This document shows positions 21,007-33,524 of a DNA stretch of 64,000 nt, piece after piece. The DNA is from Cherax quadricarinatus (lineage: Eukaryota; Arthropoda; Malacostraca; Decapoda; Parastacidae). The position numbers were made by a program, and so were the translations under genes. The first letter of the stretch is position 1; the number at the start of each line of letters is the position of its first letter. Where the stretch lies: the NCBI RefSeq assembly GCF_038502225.1, contig NC_091303.1, positions 31,187,414 through 31,251,413 on the forward strand. Direction: 5' to 3'. The notes beneath the pieces are model-generated. The model made no database searches and was not told the origin of the DNA. It saw nothing but the letters and a program-made list of their open reading frames with translations.

Positions 21007-24000
21007 TTATTCAGTATTTATTTGGTTTTGAGTGAGTAAGTGATCTTTGAGAAGAGACTTGAATTTATAAACAGGTAGTGTTTCTTTTATATTTACAGGT
21101 AATGAATTCCAGATTTTAGGGCCTTTTATGTGCATTGAGTTTTTGCATAGCGTGAGATGGACACAAGGAACATCAAAGGGTGATCTGTGCCTTGTGTTAT
21201 GGTTATGTGTTCTGTTGAGGTTAGCAAGGAGATGTTTGAGGGGAGGGTTAATATCAGAGTTAAGTGTTCTATGTATGTAATAGGTGCAGTAATAAGTATG
21301 GATGTTTTGTATGGTGAGTAGGTTTAGTGTATTGAATATTGGTGGAGTGTGCTGCCTGTAGTGAGAATTTGTTATCATTCTAACTGCAGCCTTTTGTTGG
21401 GTAATTAGTGGTCTGAGATGGTTAATTGTTGTTGAGCCCCATGCACAAATTCCATAGGTGAGATAGGGGTAAATAAGAGAGTGATAAAGGGCCAGGAGGG
21501 CTGACTGTGGAACTTAGTACCGTATCTTCGATAGTATGCCTACAGTCTTGGAAATTTTCTTAGAAATTTGTTGTATATGTGTATGAAATTTGAGTCTATT
21601 ATCAAGGTGGATTCCTAAGAATTTTCCCTCTGTTAGCTTTGTGATAGGTGATCTGTTTATCGTTATGTTAAAAGGTACATCTGTAGCTCTGTTACCAAAC
21701 TGAATGAAGTAGGTTTTGTCAATGTTTAGTGTAAGTTTGTTAGTCCTCATCCAGGTAGATATTTTCTGTAATTCGGTGTTTACAGTATTGACTAGCATGA
21801 CTGGGCTCGGGTGAGAGAAGACGTATGTAGTGTCATCTGCAAAAAGTGTGGGTTTGAGTAATTGCGAAGCATTTGGTAGGTCATTTATGTATAGGAGAAA
21901 GAGAAGAGGGCCAAGGACACTTCCCTGTGGGACACCAACTGTAATTGGTTGAGCGGAAGAGCTTGCCCCATTTGCGTACACATATTGGCTTCTGTTGCTG
22001 AGTTATGTCTTGAGGTAGTTGAGGGAGTGCCCTCTAATACCATAGTGTGACAATTTTACGTGGAGCAAGTCATGGTCAACTGTATCAAAAGCTTTACGTA
22101 AGTCAATGAAGATCCCCAGTGGGACTTCTTTTTCCTCTATTGCAGTGTATATATGTTCTAGCATGTGTATAATAGCATCATTAGTATTTTTATTAGGCCT
22201 GAATCCAAATTGGCAGGGGTTGAGAATGTTTTGGGAGATAAGGTAGGAGTAGATTCGTTTATGAATTAATTTTTCGAAGATTTTTGAGAGAGGGTGTAAA
22301 TTGGATATTGGCCTATAGTTATTCAACTCTGTTTGGTCTCCTCCTTTATGGATCGGGGTGACCCTTGCTATTTTGAGAGCTGTAGGGAAGGTGGAGGATT
22401 CAATGGATTTGTTAAAGAGTGTTGCAATGATTGGTGATAGTACTTGTGACACTTTTTTGTATATAAAGGGTGGTAAGGTATTTAAATCTCCTGCCTTGTT
22501 TTTTAGTGCGTTGATAATAAGGGAGACTTCGTATGGGTTAGTCGGAGCTAGGAACAGTGTGTTCGGGTAGTTGCCAGTGAGGTAGTCATTTGGTGGGGTA
22601 TCTGAGCTTGGGATTTTATTGGCAAGGTTTTGTCCTATAGTGGAGAAGAAATCATTGAGTCTGTTTGCTGTTTCTGTTGGTGGGAGTTGGGGTTCATCTG
22701 ATTTTGCTAATTTTATTTCGCTATTTCGTGATATCTTTTTTGTTCCCAGAATTTCTGATAGGGTCTTCCAGGTCTTTTTTATATCACCTCGTAGGTTGGA
22801 TAATCTGTTCTCATAATACAGTTTTTTTGCCCTTCTTATCAGGCTGGTTAGGATTGACGAGTAACGTTTTGTTTGGTCTCTGGTTATGTGACCCATTCTG
22901 TACTGTTTTTCATATTGGTGTTTTGTATTTATGGATTTGAGAATGCTGGGTGTTAGCCAGGGACTGTTCAGTCTCTTAGCTGTCATCTGTTTAGTTTTTT
23001 TAGGGCAGTGCTTGTTATAGAGGTATTGGGTCTTTTTTAGAAAATTATTAAAACATTCGTCAATATCTGTATAGATTTCTAGCTCAGTGTGCCAGTCAAT
23101 GTTTGTTACTGCTGTTGTGAAGTTATTAATGGCTGCCTCATTGTGAAGTCTGAAGGTGACTTTAGTAGTGTCTTGGGGTATTTTACCAAGAGTTGTTATG
23201 AGGAAAGTAGGGTAGTGATCTGTGGTATTATCTGTAATTATGCCTGATTTTAAAGGGGATATGGTGTTGGTCCAGATGTGGTCAAGTAGGGAAACACTAG
23301 TCTCTGTAACTCTTGTAGGTTTTGTTACTGTTGGTAGCAACATGCAGTTACTCATTGTGTTTGTGAATTCAGTAATGTGTGGGTCCTGGTCTTGCAGGAG
23401 ATTTATATTGAAGTCACCTGAGAGTAGTAAGTGATCTTTGTTCATGCGGTCATCAGTTATCATGCTTCCTAGGTTTTGACTAAATTGGCTAATGTTTGAT
23501 TGTGGAACTCTGTAGATGTTTATCACTGTGAGAGGTTTTTGTAGGTATTTGGATTTGAATTTAGCTATTATATATTCCCCATGTTCATCCCTTGTGCAAG
23601 TATTAGTGATACATTCTAGTTGGTCTGAGTAGTATATAGCTGTGCCACCCCCTTGTTGGTCTGGCCTACAGTTGTGTATGGCTGTGTAACCAGGAATGGT
23701 ATAGACATCTGTAGTATCAGGCTTTAGCCAGGTTTCAGTTAGTGTAATGATGGACATATTGGCATGCAAGGAATTTAGTAATGCTAGGAGGTCATCGTAA
23801 TGCTTGCTTAAAGATCTGATATTGTAGTTAAAGATAGTTATGTTGTTGTTGGCTCTGAGAAGTGCCTTTGATTGTTCTGTTGTGTAGTAATTACAGTAAC
23901 TGTTTGAATCATTTAAGTCATTAAATAAGAGGTTGGTATCAGGATCATTGCTTGTAATCATAAGATTTGTAGTGAATCTAGAGTTAGAATTAAGTATAAA

Positions 24001-24138
24001 ACAAAGTAAATATTCTAAAGCTAAAAAAATAGCACCTGAATTATTTAACAAATGTAAAAATAATGAGCTAAGGTAGTTTTTTAAAGCTAAAATAAAGGAG
24101 ACAATATAAAAGGGACTAAAATAATTTGTGGTGAACAA
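21007..24138 (-). pseudogene. LINE-B ORF2 endonuclease/RT with two in-frame stops
   Basis: One frame (about 1,044 codons) runs through the whole interval, broken only by stop codons just after 22003 and at 21511-21513. The endonuclease part shows 'FNYNIRSLSKHYDDL', 'TLTETWLKPD', 'SGDFNINLL' and 'TDHYPTFL'. The RT part shows 'LNNYRPISNLHPLSKIFEKL', 'FIDLRKAFDTVDHDLL' (about residue 683), 'VPQGSVLGPLLFLLYINDLP' and 'FADDTTYVF' (about 771). The carboxyl end has the 'GPKIWNSLPVNIK' block. The motifs place it in the CR1/Jockey group of APE-type LINEs. The first stretch (MFTTNYF...) may not be native start sequence. Only two substitutions separate it from an open frame. Confidence 0.9.
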
Positions 24139-25410
24139 ATAAAGTGATGATCAAATAATGGAGCTGGAATATGATAGTAGGTAGTACTTTAAAGGTAATT
24201 CTTTAAAGTTAGAATTATAATATAAAATTATAATATAAGTTGTGGTGAACAATAAAGTGGTAATCAAATAATTGCACTAAGGTCTAATATAATGACTTTT
24301 GTGGAGTCTATGTTTTGAGCTAGAATGAGCTATAGTACAACTAGATTTAATCTAATAATATAACAATACAAATTAAAAATAGCACCAGCCTCTCACTAGT
24401 AATTGCAATATGGTCTAATATAATGAATTTGGTATTGACTATAGTACAACTGAGTTTAATCTAATAATATAAAAAAGGCACAAGACTCTCAATTGTAATT
24501 GCACTAAGGTGTTATATAAGTTGTTTACAAGAATTAGAGTATAACTAGATTTAAATTGACAAGATAAAATATACAAGTTAAGGTAGCAAAAGAATAAAAA
24601 AAGTAGAAAAAAAAATATATGAGGTAGTTGGTACTAGTTAGCAAAAGATAGTTAAGGGCCTTGAACAATAATATAATTGAAATATACACTAATTGCACAC
24701 ACAATATAGTCACTAAGATATGAAAACAATCTTAGAGTAGGAATTATAATATAAACTTAAAATATAAAAATACAAATTGAAATGGTACTTGCAATTGCAC
24801 TAGAGTCTGGTATAGGTTGTTGACAAGATCAAGATTATAACTAGATTTAAATTGACAAAATAAAATTCACAATTAAAGTACCAAAAGAATAATAGTAAAA
24901 AATAACAATGGTAATGTCTTGGTTATAATATGATAGTAAGATGGTAGACAGGTACACAGGTACAAAGGATAATATAAAGGTTGGAGTTGAATATACAAAC
25001 TTGAAAATTTGGCAACAAAATGTTATGGGAAGTATAAAATAATGTTTAATGTACAAAAGTAAAATTGACTGGTAGTAAATATGGTGTTTAATAAAATTTT
25101 AGTAAGTAATAATGATTACAAAAAAGTGAAAAAGTAATGTTTATTTCATTCAATATTGCACTGGTAGTTATACTAGAGGTTATATGGCAGTACAAGGTAA
25201 TTAAGAGTACTCTAAGATAGTAAATGTGGTATTAAAACAGGTAAAGGTAATTAGACAAGTAATGGTTATTAAATGTCAAAAATGTTAAGAGTAAATTGAA
25301 ATTATAGTAAAAATGATAATTATTAATTTTAGTAAGTAATATCAATTGATAGTATTTAAAAATATATGAGGTAGTAATATGGACAGAGAAAGTATCAATT
25401 CAGCTAATGT
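24139..25410. other. LINE-B1 inter-ORF AT-rich region
   Basis: Very AT-rich, with repeated short motifs such as 'CTAGATTTAAATTGACAA' (about 24541 and 24841) and 'AATATAAAAT' variants, which suggests degenerate tandem duplication inside the LINE. No convincing frame. It ends at the TTAA used by a pB-N. Confidence 0.6.
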
Positions 25411-25414
25411 TTAA

Positions 25415-26486
25415 CCCTTTGAGGGTCGACAGGCCCTCTCCGAAACTCGTTCTCAGGGTCGGCCAAATTTAAAAAAAAAAAAAAATTATTTTCTCTTATG
25501 AAAAGATAGAGAATCTTTTCCCGATCATAACGACACCAAAAGTTTGAAATTTGATAGAAAACTTACGGAATTATGCTCTCGCAAAGTTAGCGGTCTTGGC
25601 GATGTTTACGGATCGGCGATTTTGCCCACTTTGAGCCCCATTTTCGGCCAATTTCACTGTACTAGTCGACAAAAAACATGAATATTTCGCTAGAACTCCA
25701 TTTTTTCTATCGAATGGGTGCAAGAAACCACCCATTTATAAATTTAACTATCCAGTACAGTGGTCAGAATTTAGCAATTTTGCCAATTTCACACAAATTT
25801 CAAAAGATGCCAATTTCGGAATAGGGTCCAGAATAAACAAGAAAGACATTCCTGGCACTAAAATGACATTTCCTCTAGTCATTAGTCACGTCTCAAGGCC
25901 CCTCTTATATTCTTTTGCTTTCCACTTTGAATTTTTATTCTCACAAAAAATATAAGATTTACTGTTATGCAGACTACTGCATTAGTGTAAAAAATGGTAT
26001 AAATATTATTGGTGCACTTGTGAAAGAATATTAGACTCACCAGTTGACGTGTATTGCACGCTTGGCACGATTTGTTTACTTTTGAAGTTTGGTAAAAATC
26101 GAACATTTCTGCTACTTTGAGCTCAATTTCAAGGCACCTTTCATTGTAAAACCAGTCAAAATCATCTCAATTTCAGTAATATGTCTTCCATTCTATAAAA
26201 TGAGACCAAGAAAACTAGAATACAACAATAAATACCATACGAAAATACACTGCAAAGTCGCTGATTTATTAAAAAAAAATGGAAAAAGTTTTTTTTTTCT
26301 CATTATGCACTGTGTGCTGCAGGATTTTTTTTAGACTGTGCACACTGACCACATAGACCCATTCTTTCATATGAAGGCCTACCAGCTTTCTCCCACTAGA
26401 TTTGAGGTCGCTAGAATTTATGAGTACTAGTACGTCAAAAACCCCTACGCGTAAGACGTACTAGTATGACGAAAACCCTCAAAGGG
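25415..26486. mobile_element. pB-N4: non-autonomous piggyBac element, GAGGGT subfamily
   Basis: Flanked by TTAA at 25411-25414 and 26487-26490. The left end CCCTTTGAGGGTCGACAGG is the same as that of P1. The right end carries the same palindrome pair (CGTACTAGTACG-like around 26420-26470) and ends GAAAACCCTCAAAGGG as in P1. The interior has no transposase sequence and resembles the other pB-N elements. It is a good candidate for mobilisation by P1-type transposase. Confidence 0.88.
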
Positions 26487-26658
26487 TTAAGCAAACAATA
26501 GTAAATAAGAAAATTACATAAGGTGACTTATGCTTACTAGTAAAATCACAAAATGAGGTAGTTGATTATTTAATTACTAAGAGATTGTACAATGAAATTT
26601 GAACAATAATGGAGCAAAACATACACTACACTATGTAGGTTTTTAGGTTGGACATTGT

Positions 26659-26943
26659 TTAGTTATTCTCTGTAAGATTAGTATCCCTGAGAAATCGTGA
26701 TAGATCATTCTCGTTCGTGATTGTGTACAGTTGACCTACATTTGTTTTCCTAACAAGAATTTTCCCATCCCGTGTGAAGCATTGGTGTATTGTGTCGTTA
26801 TTCTCCCGCTTAAGTTTTCTGACTCTATACAGGAGGTTCTGACGTTTTTTGGTAAGACACTCGTTTATGTATACCTCTTTCTTTACTTTAATAGATGCAA
26901 TAATTAAGTCTTTTTTCCTGTCATGTGAGTGGAATCTAAGCAT
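26659..26943 (-). pseudogene. LINE-B ORF1 carboxyl fragment
   Basis: The 94-codon frame reads 'INECLTKKRQNLLYRVRKL', then 'CFTRDGKILVRK' and 'LYTITNENDLSRFL'. This pattern resembles the carboxyl domain of CR1/Jockey-group LINE ORF1 nucleic-acid-binding proteins, which also looks like the baculovirus FP25K-type domain. Its place upstream of ORF2 on the same strand supports this. The amino end is missing because the LINE is 5'-truncated. Confidence 0.65.
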
Positions 26944-26996
26944 AACACATTATGAGTGAGATTTCAGCAGGATTTGCTGGGGCTAAAAATAGAGTA

Positions 26997-29252
26997 CAGT
27001 GGTCCCTCGCTTATCGTCATTAATGCTTTCCTGGAAGTGCGACGATTATCGAAAAAGACAATTTTTTAATAAATTTTCTCCATAAGAAATAATGTAAATA
27101 CAATTAATCTGTTCCTGACACCCAGAAGTATTAAAACAAAAAATTTTTTTACATGAAATACAGATGTAGTACATAAACAATACAATGGCACATGATGAAT
27201 GAAACATTGACAGCATAACACTTACCTTTATTGGCAATTCTTCTTGGTGTATGGAAGACTGGAGGAGGAGAGACACTGAATTACTGTTTGGAAGGGGAAT
27301 CCCCTTCTATCAACACCTTAGGTACCAAGTCCTTTTCTGGGTTTACTTTTGTTCTCTGTTTCTTAATGCCACTGGGACCAGCTTGAGAGTCACTGGATTC
27401 CTGTCTTGCAAAAACAGTGTCCAGAGAGCTCTGTTTCTAGCATCTCTTTAAAACTTCCCTAAAATGGGCCAAGACTCTGTCACTGTACAAGTTGCCGATA
27501 TGGCTTGCAACATCCTTCCCAGAGTGATGTTTCTCCATAAATCTTTCCATCCTACCCTACATTTCAAAAATCTCCTTAATTTCTGAAGAAGGCACCTTCT
27601 TCCATCTCTCTTCTTCCTCCTCTTCAGCAAGATTCTGAGCTGCGATCTGTTGCTGTATCTGCTGAAGCTCTTGCAGCTCCTCAGTGGTTAGCTCTTCATT
27701 GTGGTCCTCCACCAACTCTTCCACATCCTCCAAACTCACATTCAACCCCATGGAACTCCCCAATGTCACAATAGAGTTCACAACTGACATAGGCTCATCA
27801 GGGTCAGCCACAAACCCTTCAAAATCCCTCTTGTGGACACAGTCTGGCCACAATTTTCTCCAAGCAGAGTTCAAAGTCCTGGTAGTCACTCCCTCCCAAG
27901 CCTTACCTATAAGGCTTAAGCAATAGAGGATACTGAAGTGTTCTTTCCAAAACTCTCTTAGGGTCAAGTGAATGTCTGAGGTCACATTAAAGCACCTTTG
28001 AACATTGCTTTGGTGTAGAGATATTTAAAGTTTGAAATGACCTGCTGGTCCATGGGCTGGAGGAGAGGAGTGGTATTTGGGGGCAAGAACTTTACTGTGA
28101 TGAACCCAAACTCCTGCAGAATTGGGTCATCCAAGTTTGGAGGATGAGCAGGTGCATTGTCCATTACTAGGAGGCACTTGAGATCCAATTTCTTTTCCAG
28201 GTGGTAATTCTTCACACTAGGGCCAAACACTTCATTGAACCACTCGATGAAAGTTTCCCTCGTGACCCATGCCTTATTATTAGATCTCCAAAACACACAC
28301 AATTTACTCTTCATAACATTGTTTTTTTTTGAACACGCTGGGATTTTCAGAATGGTACACTAGTAATGGCTTCACTTTGAGATCCCCACTAGCATTAGCA
28401 CAGAACATGAGCGTCAGCCTGTCTTTCATAGGCTTGTGTCCTGGCAGTCCCTTTTCCTCCTGAGTAATATAGGTCCTCCTTGAATTCACTTACGAATTTT
28501 GTAGCTGCAATTTTGTCCTAACTGGCAGCCTCACCATGCCTTATCACACTGTGTATGCCACTACGGTTCTTAAATCTCTCAAACCAACCTTTGCTGGCCT
28601 TAAATTCACAAATATCAGTACTCGTTGCAGGCAATTTCTTTACCAGATCGTCATGCAACTGCCTAGCCTTTTCACAAATAATCGACGTCATAAGACTATC
28701 TCCTGCTCATTGTTTCTCGTTTATCCACGCCATTAATAACTTCTCAACCTCTTCGAGTACTGGTGATCTCATTTTTGTCAGCATATTTACCCCCTTTGCA
28801 ACAACAGCTTCCTTGATTTCCTTTTTCTTGGCCACGATGGAAGATAAGGTTGTACGGGATTTGTTATACATCCTGGCCAGTTCGGCCACACGTACACCAC
28901 TTTCATATTGTTCGATGATGTTTTTCTTAAATTCACCTTCTTTACCAAAGGCTTGGCACTAGGAGCTTTCTTTGGAGCCATGGTAGCTTATTTAATACTT
29001 GCAAGCACTAAAATGAATGGAATATTATGAAATATTTCGTATGAACAAGTGAAGGGACCGTTGCTCACTGGTAAACAATGGCACACTGGCTGGGAAGGGA
29101 GGCCGAGGTGGCTCAGAGCCATGAGTACGCGTCCAGGGCAAACGACGATTAGTGAGTCAGCCGACCATTTGCGAGCCAGTGTTTGGACTAAAATAACTCG
29201 ACGATTTCCGAAAGAACAACTATCGAGCCCGACGATTATCGAGGGACCACTG
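26997..29252 (-). mobile_element. Tigger-1: Tigger (Tc1/mariner) DNA transposon, 2,256 bp
   Basis: The ends CAGTGGTCCCTCGCTTATCG and, inverted, CAGTGGTCCCTCGATAATCG are flanked by TA (26995-26996 and 29253-29254). The interior carries a broken Tigger transposase on the minus strand. It is inserted in LINE-B2. The termini extend internally with 'CGACGATTATCGA' motifs on both sides. Confidence 0.92.
27557..28981 (-). pseudogene. Tigger transposase, frameshifted
   Basis: Fragments in several frames encode 'MAPKKAPSAK' (amino end), a CENP-B-like helix-turn-helix region ('MAELARMYNKSRTTLSSIV', 28707-28889), the DDE region ('MDNAPAHPPNLDD' and 'LPPNTTPLLQPMDQQVISNFK', 27982-28314) and the acidic carboxyl end rich in Glu/Gln (27557-27985). 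This order matches the Tigger/jerky/CENP-B transposase family. Frameshifts and stops make it inactive. Tigger-2 (44321-45551) has a related amino half. Confidence 0.9.
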
Positions 29253-29533
29253 TATTTGGGTAGTTGCCAGTGAAGTAGTCTTTTGGTTGAGTGTTTGAGT
29301 TTGGTATTTTGTTTGCTTACTTTGAGCCTATGGTCGAGAAAAAGACATCAACCCTTTCAGGGTTGGTGCCGTACTAGTACGCATAAATTCTAGTGGCTTC
29401 AAATTAAGCGGGAAACAGCTGGTAGGCCTAGATGTGAGAGAATGGGTCTGCATGGTTGGTGTGTGCGGTAGAAAAAAATTCTGGGACCCAGTGGCGCATT
29501 GTGGAAACGCCATTTTAGTAGACCTTGTTCACC

Positions 29534-31816
29534 ATGCCTCTCAGTAAGAAGTTCCTCACTCCTCAGCGAATTGGGACACTTTTGTTCCCCAGTGACAGTT
29601 CTAATACAGATGGAAGTGCCAGTGAAGATGAGTTTCAAGGTTTTGATGATGTTGTGACAGAAACTAATGACCATAATACCGGTAATAGTGAAGAAAACCC
29701 AGACGACCCTCAGCCTTCCACCTCTGCTGCTGGGCCCTCTTGTTCATGTTCAGTTGTACCAGAACCAAAGAGGAAACTCCTATTTTCCCATATCCCGGAC
29801 TCAAATATGAGCGTTGGTGATGATAGTGATAGTGAATATGAACTACAAGCTCTTGAAAACAGTTCCAGTAATGATAGTGAAGTGGAATATTCTCCAGTGA
29901 AGCGTCAGTATATACAACGGTAGATGTGCTCTGGTAGTGTGCCATATGCTATTCCAAGGGGAAGGAGTACATCTTGAAGTACATCCTGTGGCTGTACAAC
30001 AGGAATGGATAGTGAAGATGAAGATGATAGTGTTGCAATTGGGATGGAAAATGTGCATGGTGGTGGTGGTGGTGGTGCCGGCCGTGAGGCACCAGCAGTG
30101 GGCCATGCTGCCACCCATGCTGCCACCTACGCCACTGCCTCAGCTGATCTACAACAAAGGCCACCATCCCCCACCCACCCACCACACCAGCCTCCACAAC
30201 CACAACCTCCACAACCACAACCTCCACAACCACAACCTCTACAACCACAACCACCTGTCAATACAAAGTACCCACCAGCAGACCGCACCTTGGATTGGCA
30301 GGAAGCTGGCAATTTTGTTCCAAATCCTCATCAGTTTGATGAAAGCCAAAGTGGAATACGGCCATCTTGTTTACTTGGGAACAATGCCAGTGAACTGGAA
30401 TGTTTCGAGTTATTCTTTGACAAACCCCTGATGGAAATTATTGTCAGGGAAAGCAACAGATACTACGAGTACACCATGGCAAACACAATACTTTGACCAA
30501 ACTCACGCCTACACCAGTGGAAGGAGACAACTGTGGCTGAGATGTATCTTTTGTTTGCTACAGTAATGCTTATGCCATATGTGTATAAGCACAGTGTGAA
30601 ATCATACTGGTCGACAGACCGCCTGATTGCAACCCCAGGGTTCAGTGATATAATAGGAGTGAATTGATTTGTGCTACTATTACGTATGCTTCACTTTTCA
30701 GACAAAACCAGGCCTGACAGAAACGACAGGTTATATAGATTTAGGAATGTGTTTGTGAATCTGAAACAAAAATTCATTATGTATTTTTATCCCTTCAGGA
30801 AGCTTGTTATTGATGAGTCTTTGATTCTGTTAAAATTAAGACTCTCCTTCAAGCAGTACATAGCAAGCAAGAGGAAATGCTTTGGTATAAAGTTGTTTGT
30901 GCTTTGTGAGTGTTACAGTGGTCTTGTACTGGATATAATTGTGTACACTGGAAGTAATACTTTGTGAGATACCAGAAAGTTACTGGGTATCTCCGGTGAT
31001 GTGATTAGAACAGTGATGGAACCATATCTTGGTAAGGGACATATATTATATACTGATAACTGGTGCACAAGCCCCTTACTCAGTGATTTCTTGCTAGTGA
31101 ACATGATAGATGTGCGTGGCACAGTGCATGCAAATCGGAAACATATGCCCAGGTTCGACGCTGGCTCTCATAGAGGTGAGGTGCAGGCGTTTGCTGCCAA
31201 TGACATCATGGCATTTCGGTGGCATGACAAACGAGATGTCACACTGTTGTCTTCAGTTCACCCTAATGAAATGGCAGACACTGGCAGGCAGCATAGAGAA
31301 AGCAATGAACCCATTCTAAAACCTGCAGCTGTGATTGACTACACCCTCAATATGCATTCAGTGAACAAATGTGACATGCAGATTGGGTTTGCTGATTGTG
31401 TTCGCAAGAGTTATAAGTGGTACATAAAACTCTTTTTCCATATTCTGGACATTTCCATGCTCACTGTTTATAATATATATAAGATGAGGACCAGAAACAA
31501 ACCACCATATGGCGAATTTTGTTTGTCTGTCATCAGACAAATAATAATCAAGTACCAAGGAACAGCACCTGCAATAGAAAACCGCCCACGTAATTATCAA
31601 CAACTACCTTCTCATCTGAAGCATGGTGATCACTTCCTAACAAAACTGCCTGCTACTGCTTTCAAGAAAAAGGCTCAGAAGAGGTGTTACGTCTGTGCAC
31701 ATACAAAAAAACACCCAAAACAACGCAGAGACACTCGTTTTATGTGTGAGGAGTGTAAAACACCGCTGTGCGTGACACCATGTTTCAAAGACTTCCACAG
31801 GCTGCAGAACTTCTAA
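29534..31816 (+). pseudogene. piggyBac transposase (P4) with nonsense codons
   Basis: The same reading frame holds from ATG 29534 to the stop after 'HRLQNF' at 31816, but it is interrupted by about five stop codons (near 29922, 29976, 30496, 30666 and 30966). Catalytic segments remain recognisable: 'VIDESL', 'TDNWCTS' (Tyr to Cys next to the second aspartate), 'SVNKCDM' (the third aspartate position is Asn instead of Asp) and the carboxyl CYVC/CEEC domain. Loss of the third catalytic Asp alone would inactivate it. The sequence is closest to P1 and P3. Confidence 0.92.
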
Positions 31817-32017
31817 AAACATGTCCTGTGACTGTACATGTGTATATAAAATATAGAAAAATAGTAATAAACAACATTTTGTATTGTTCGTTTGTGTAAA
31901 TAAGTTTTGTAAACAAAATAGTGAGAACAGTGTTTGTGCAGTTATTGTGTAGTATAGAAAAAGAAATAACTTACAGAATAGTGCTCACATTGGTCTCACA
32001 AGCCATAAAGGTTACTT

Positions 32018-32489
32018 CTTTCTTTCTTTCAACACACCAGCCGTATCCCACCAAGGCGGGGTGGCCCAAAAGGAAAAATTAAAGTTTCTCCTTTTACATT
32101 TAGTAATATATACAGGAGAAGGGGTTACTAGCCCCTTGCTCCTGGCATTTTAGTCGCCTCTTACAACACGCATGGCTTACGGAGGAAGAATTCTGTTCCA
32201 CTTCCCTATGGAGGTAAGAGGAAATAAACAAGAACAAGAACTAGTAAGAAAATAGAAGAAAACCCAGTGGGGTGTGTATATATATGCTTGTACGTGTATG
32301 TATAGTGTGACCTAAGTGAAAGTAGAAGTAGCAAGACGTACCTGAAGCCTTGCATATTTATGAGACAGAAAAATGGACACCAGCAATCCTACCATCATGT
32401 GAAACAATTACAGGCTTTTGTTTTACACTCACTTGGCAGGACTGTAGTACCTCCCTGGGCGGTTGCTGTCTACCAACCTACTATCTAGG
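32018..32489 (-). mobile_element. mini-A1: LINE-A derivative of 5' leader joined to 3' tail
   Basis: On the minus strand it starts with the LINE-A 5' end (TAGTAGGTTGGTAGACAGC at about 32484), runs through the leader and then goes straight to a LINE-A-like 3' tail (CCACCCCGCCTTGGTGGGA, about 32050) with no ORF between. It ends in a (GAAA)n-type tail. Flanks ATAAAGGTTACTT (32005-32017) and ATAAAAGTTACTT (32490-32502) are a 13-bp target duplication with one mismatch. Inserted in P4. Confidence 0.85.
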
Positions 32490-32778
32490 ATAAAAGTTAC
32501 TTGAAAAAAACTTAAAAAATAATAGAAAATAGTACCGAAAAAGAAAATAAAGTAATACTGGGTGACTGGCAGTCGGCGATGTTACCATATGCCGGTCATT
32601 TTCTGTCAACTTCATGCCTCCATATCTCGGTAAGAATTGATGGTAAAATTTTTTTTTTTAGCCTATAAAATTTAAAAAAAAGATACTATCTTATCATAAG
32701 AATTTTTTTTTTTTTTTTTTTTTTTACTAACCCTGAGAATAGGTTTGGGAGAGGGCCTGCCGATCCTGAAAGGGTTAA

Positions 32779-33520
32779 GTTTGTTGGGAGTATCGGTTGA
32801 CTGAAGAAGAGGTTTGTAAGGTTTCCTTAAGTTAATCATTCTGTTTTGTGGCAGCATTTTAGATCCTAGGATTTCTGATAATGTTTTCCAGGTCTTTTTA
32901 GCATCACCTTTTATATCCTGAAATCTGCTTTCGCAATACAGTTTTTTTTGACCTCCTTATTAGGTTTGTTAGTAATGTTGAGTAACGTTTAGTCGTATCC
33001 TTTGTTATTAGACCCAATCTGTACTGTTTTTCATATAGGTATTTTTTATCAATAGATTTGAGGATGCTGTTTGTAAGCCATGAGCTGTTTAGTGTCTTAA
33101 TTGTAATCTGCTTAGTTTTTATCGAGCAATGCATGTTATAGAGGTTTTGGGTTTTTTGTAAGAAAATATTAACACATTCATCAATATCAGGGTTGATTGC
33201 CAGTGAGTGTTGTTTAATGCTGAAATAAAGTTATTGACAGATAATTCATCATGTAGTCAGAAGGTGATATTAGTTGTGACCTGAGATGCTTTATCTAAGT
33301 TGGTCATGAGAAAGGTGGGATAGTACTAGATCAGTGGTGTTAGCTGCGATTATGCCTGATTTTAATGGGGATATTATATTTGTCCAGATATGGTCTAGTA
33401 ATAAAGCATTTGTATCTGTGATTCTAGTAGGTTTTGTTATTGTAGGCAGAAGTAAGTAGCTGCTCATTGTGTTTGTGAAATCAGTTACTAGAGGATCATG
33501 GTCATGGATGAGGTTTATGT
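32779..33520 (-). pseudogene. LINE-B2 endonuclease-RT linker and endonuclease fragment
   Basis: Minus-strand frames at 32904-33134 and 33291-33548 encode 'LNSSWLTNSILKSIDKKYLYEKQYR' in pieces and 'LPTITKPTRITDT' with 'LLDHIWTN'. They align with LINE-B1 ORF2. The fragment is degraded by frameshifts and ends at the TTAA used by the next pB-N. Confidence 0.8.
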
Positions 33521-33524
33521 TTAA

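Larger units (their letters stand above)
20643..26950 (-). mobile_element. LINE-B1: near-complete CR1/Jockey-like retrotransposon inserted in LINE-B2
   Basis: The 3' end (about 20650-21000) matches the 3' end of LINE-B3 (50283-50640). ORF2 occupies 21007-24138. An AT-rich stretch of about 1.25 kb (24139-25410) separates it from a partial ORF1 at 26659-26943. A pB-N element is nested at 25415-26486. The 5' end is truncated in ORF1. At both ends the sequence passes directly into LINE-B2, so this is an element-into-relative insertion. Confidence 0.82.
29352..32774 (+). mobile_element. P4: decayed piggyBac transposon with a mini-A insertion
   Basis: The left end ACCCTTTCAGGG follows TCAA (mutated TTAA, 29348-29351). 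The right end is CCTGAAAGGG before TTAA at 32775-32778. It has the P1 architecture in the opposite orientation, including a CGTACTAGTACG motif near the left end and a T-run near 32700. A LINE-A derivative of about 472 bp is inserted at 32018-32489. It sits in LINE-B2. Confidence 0.9.

Noticed and set aside
26659..26943. Viral FP25K-like gene
   Set aside because: The domain resemblance is real but also typical of LINE ORF1 proteins, and the position upstream of LINE-B ORF2 on the same strand favours LINE ORF1.
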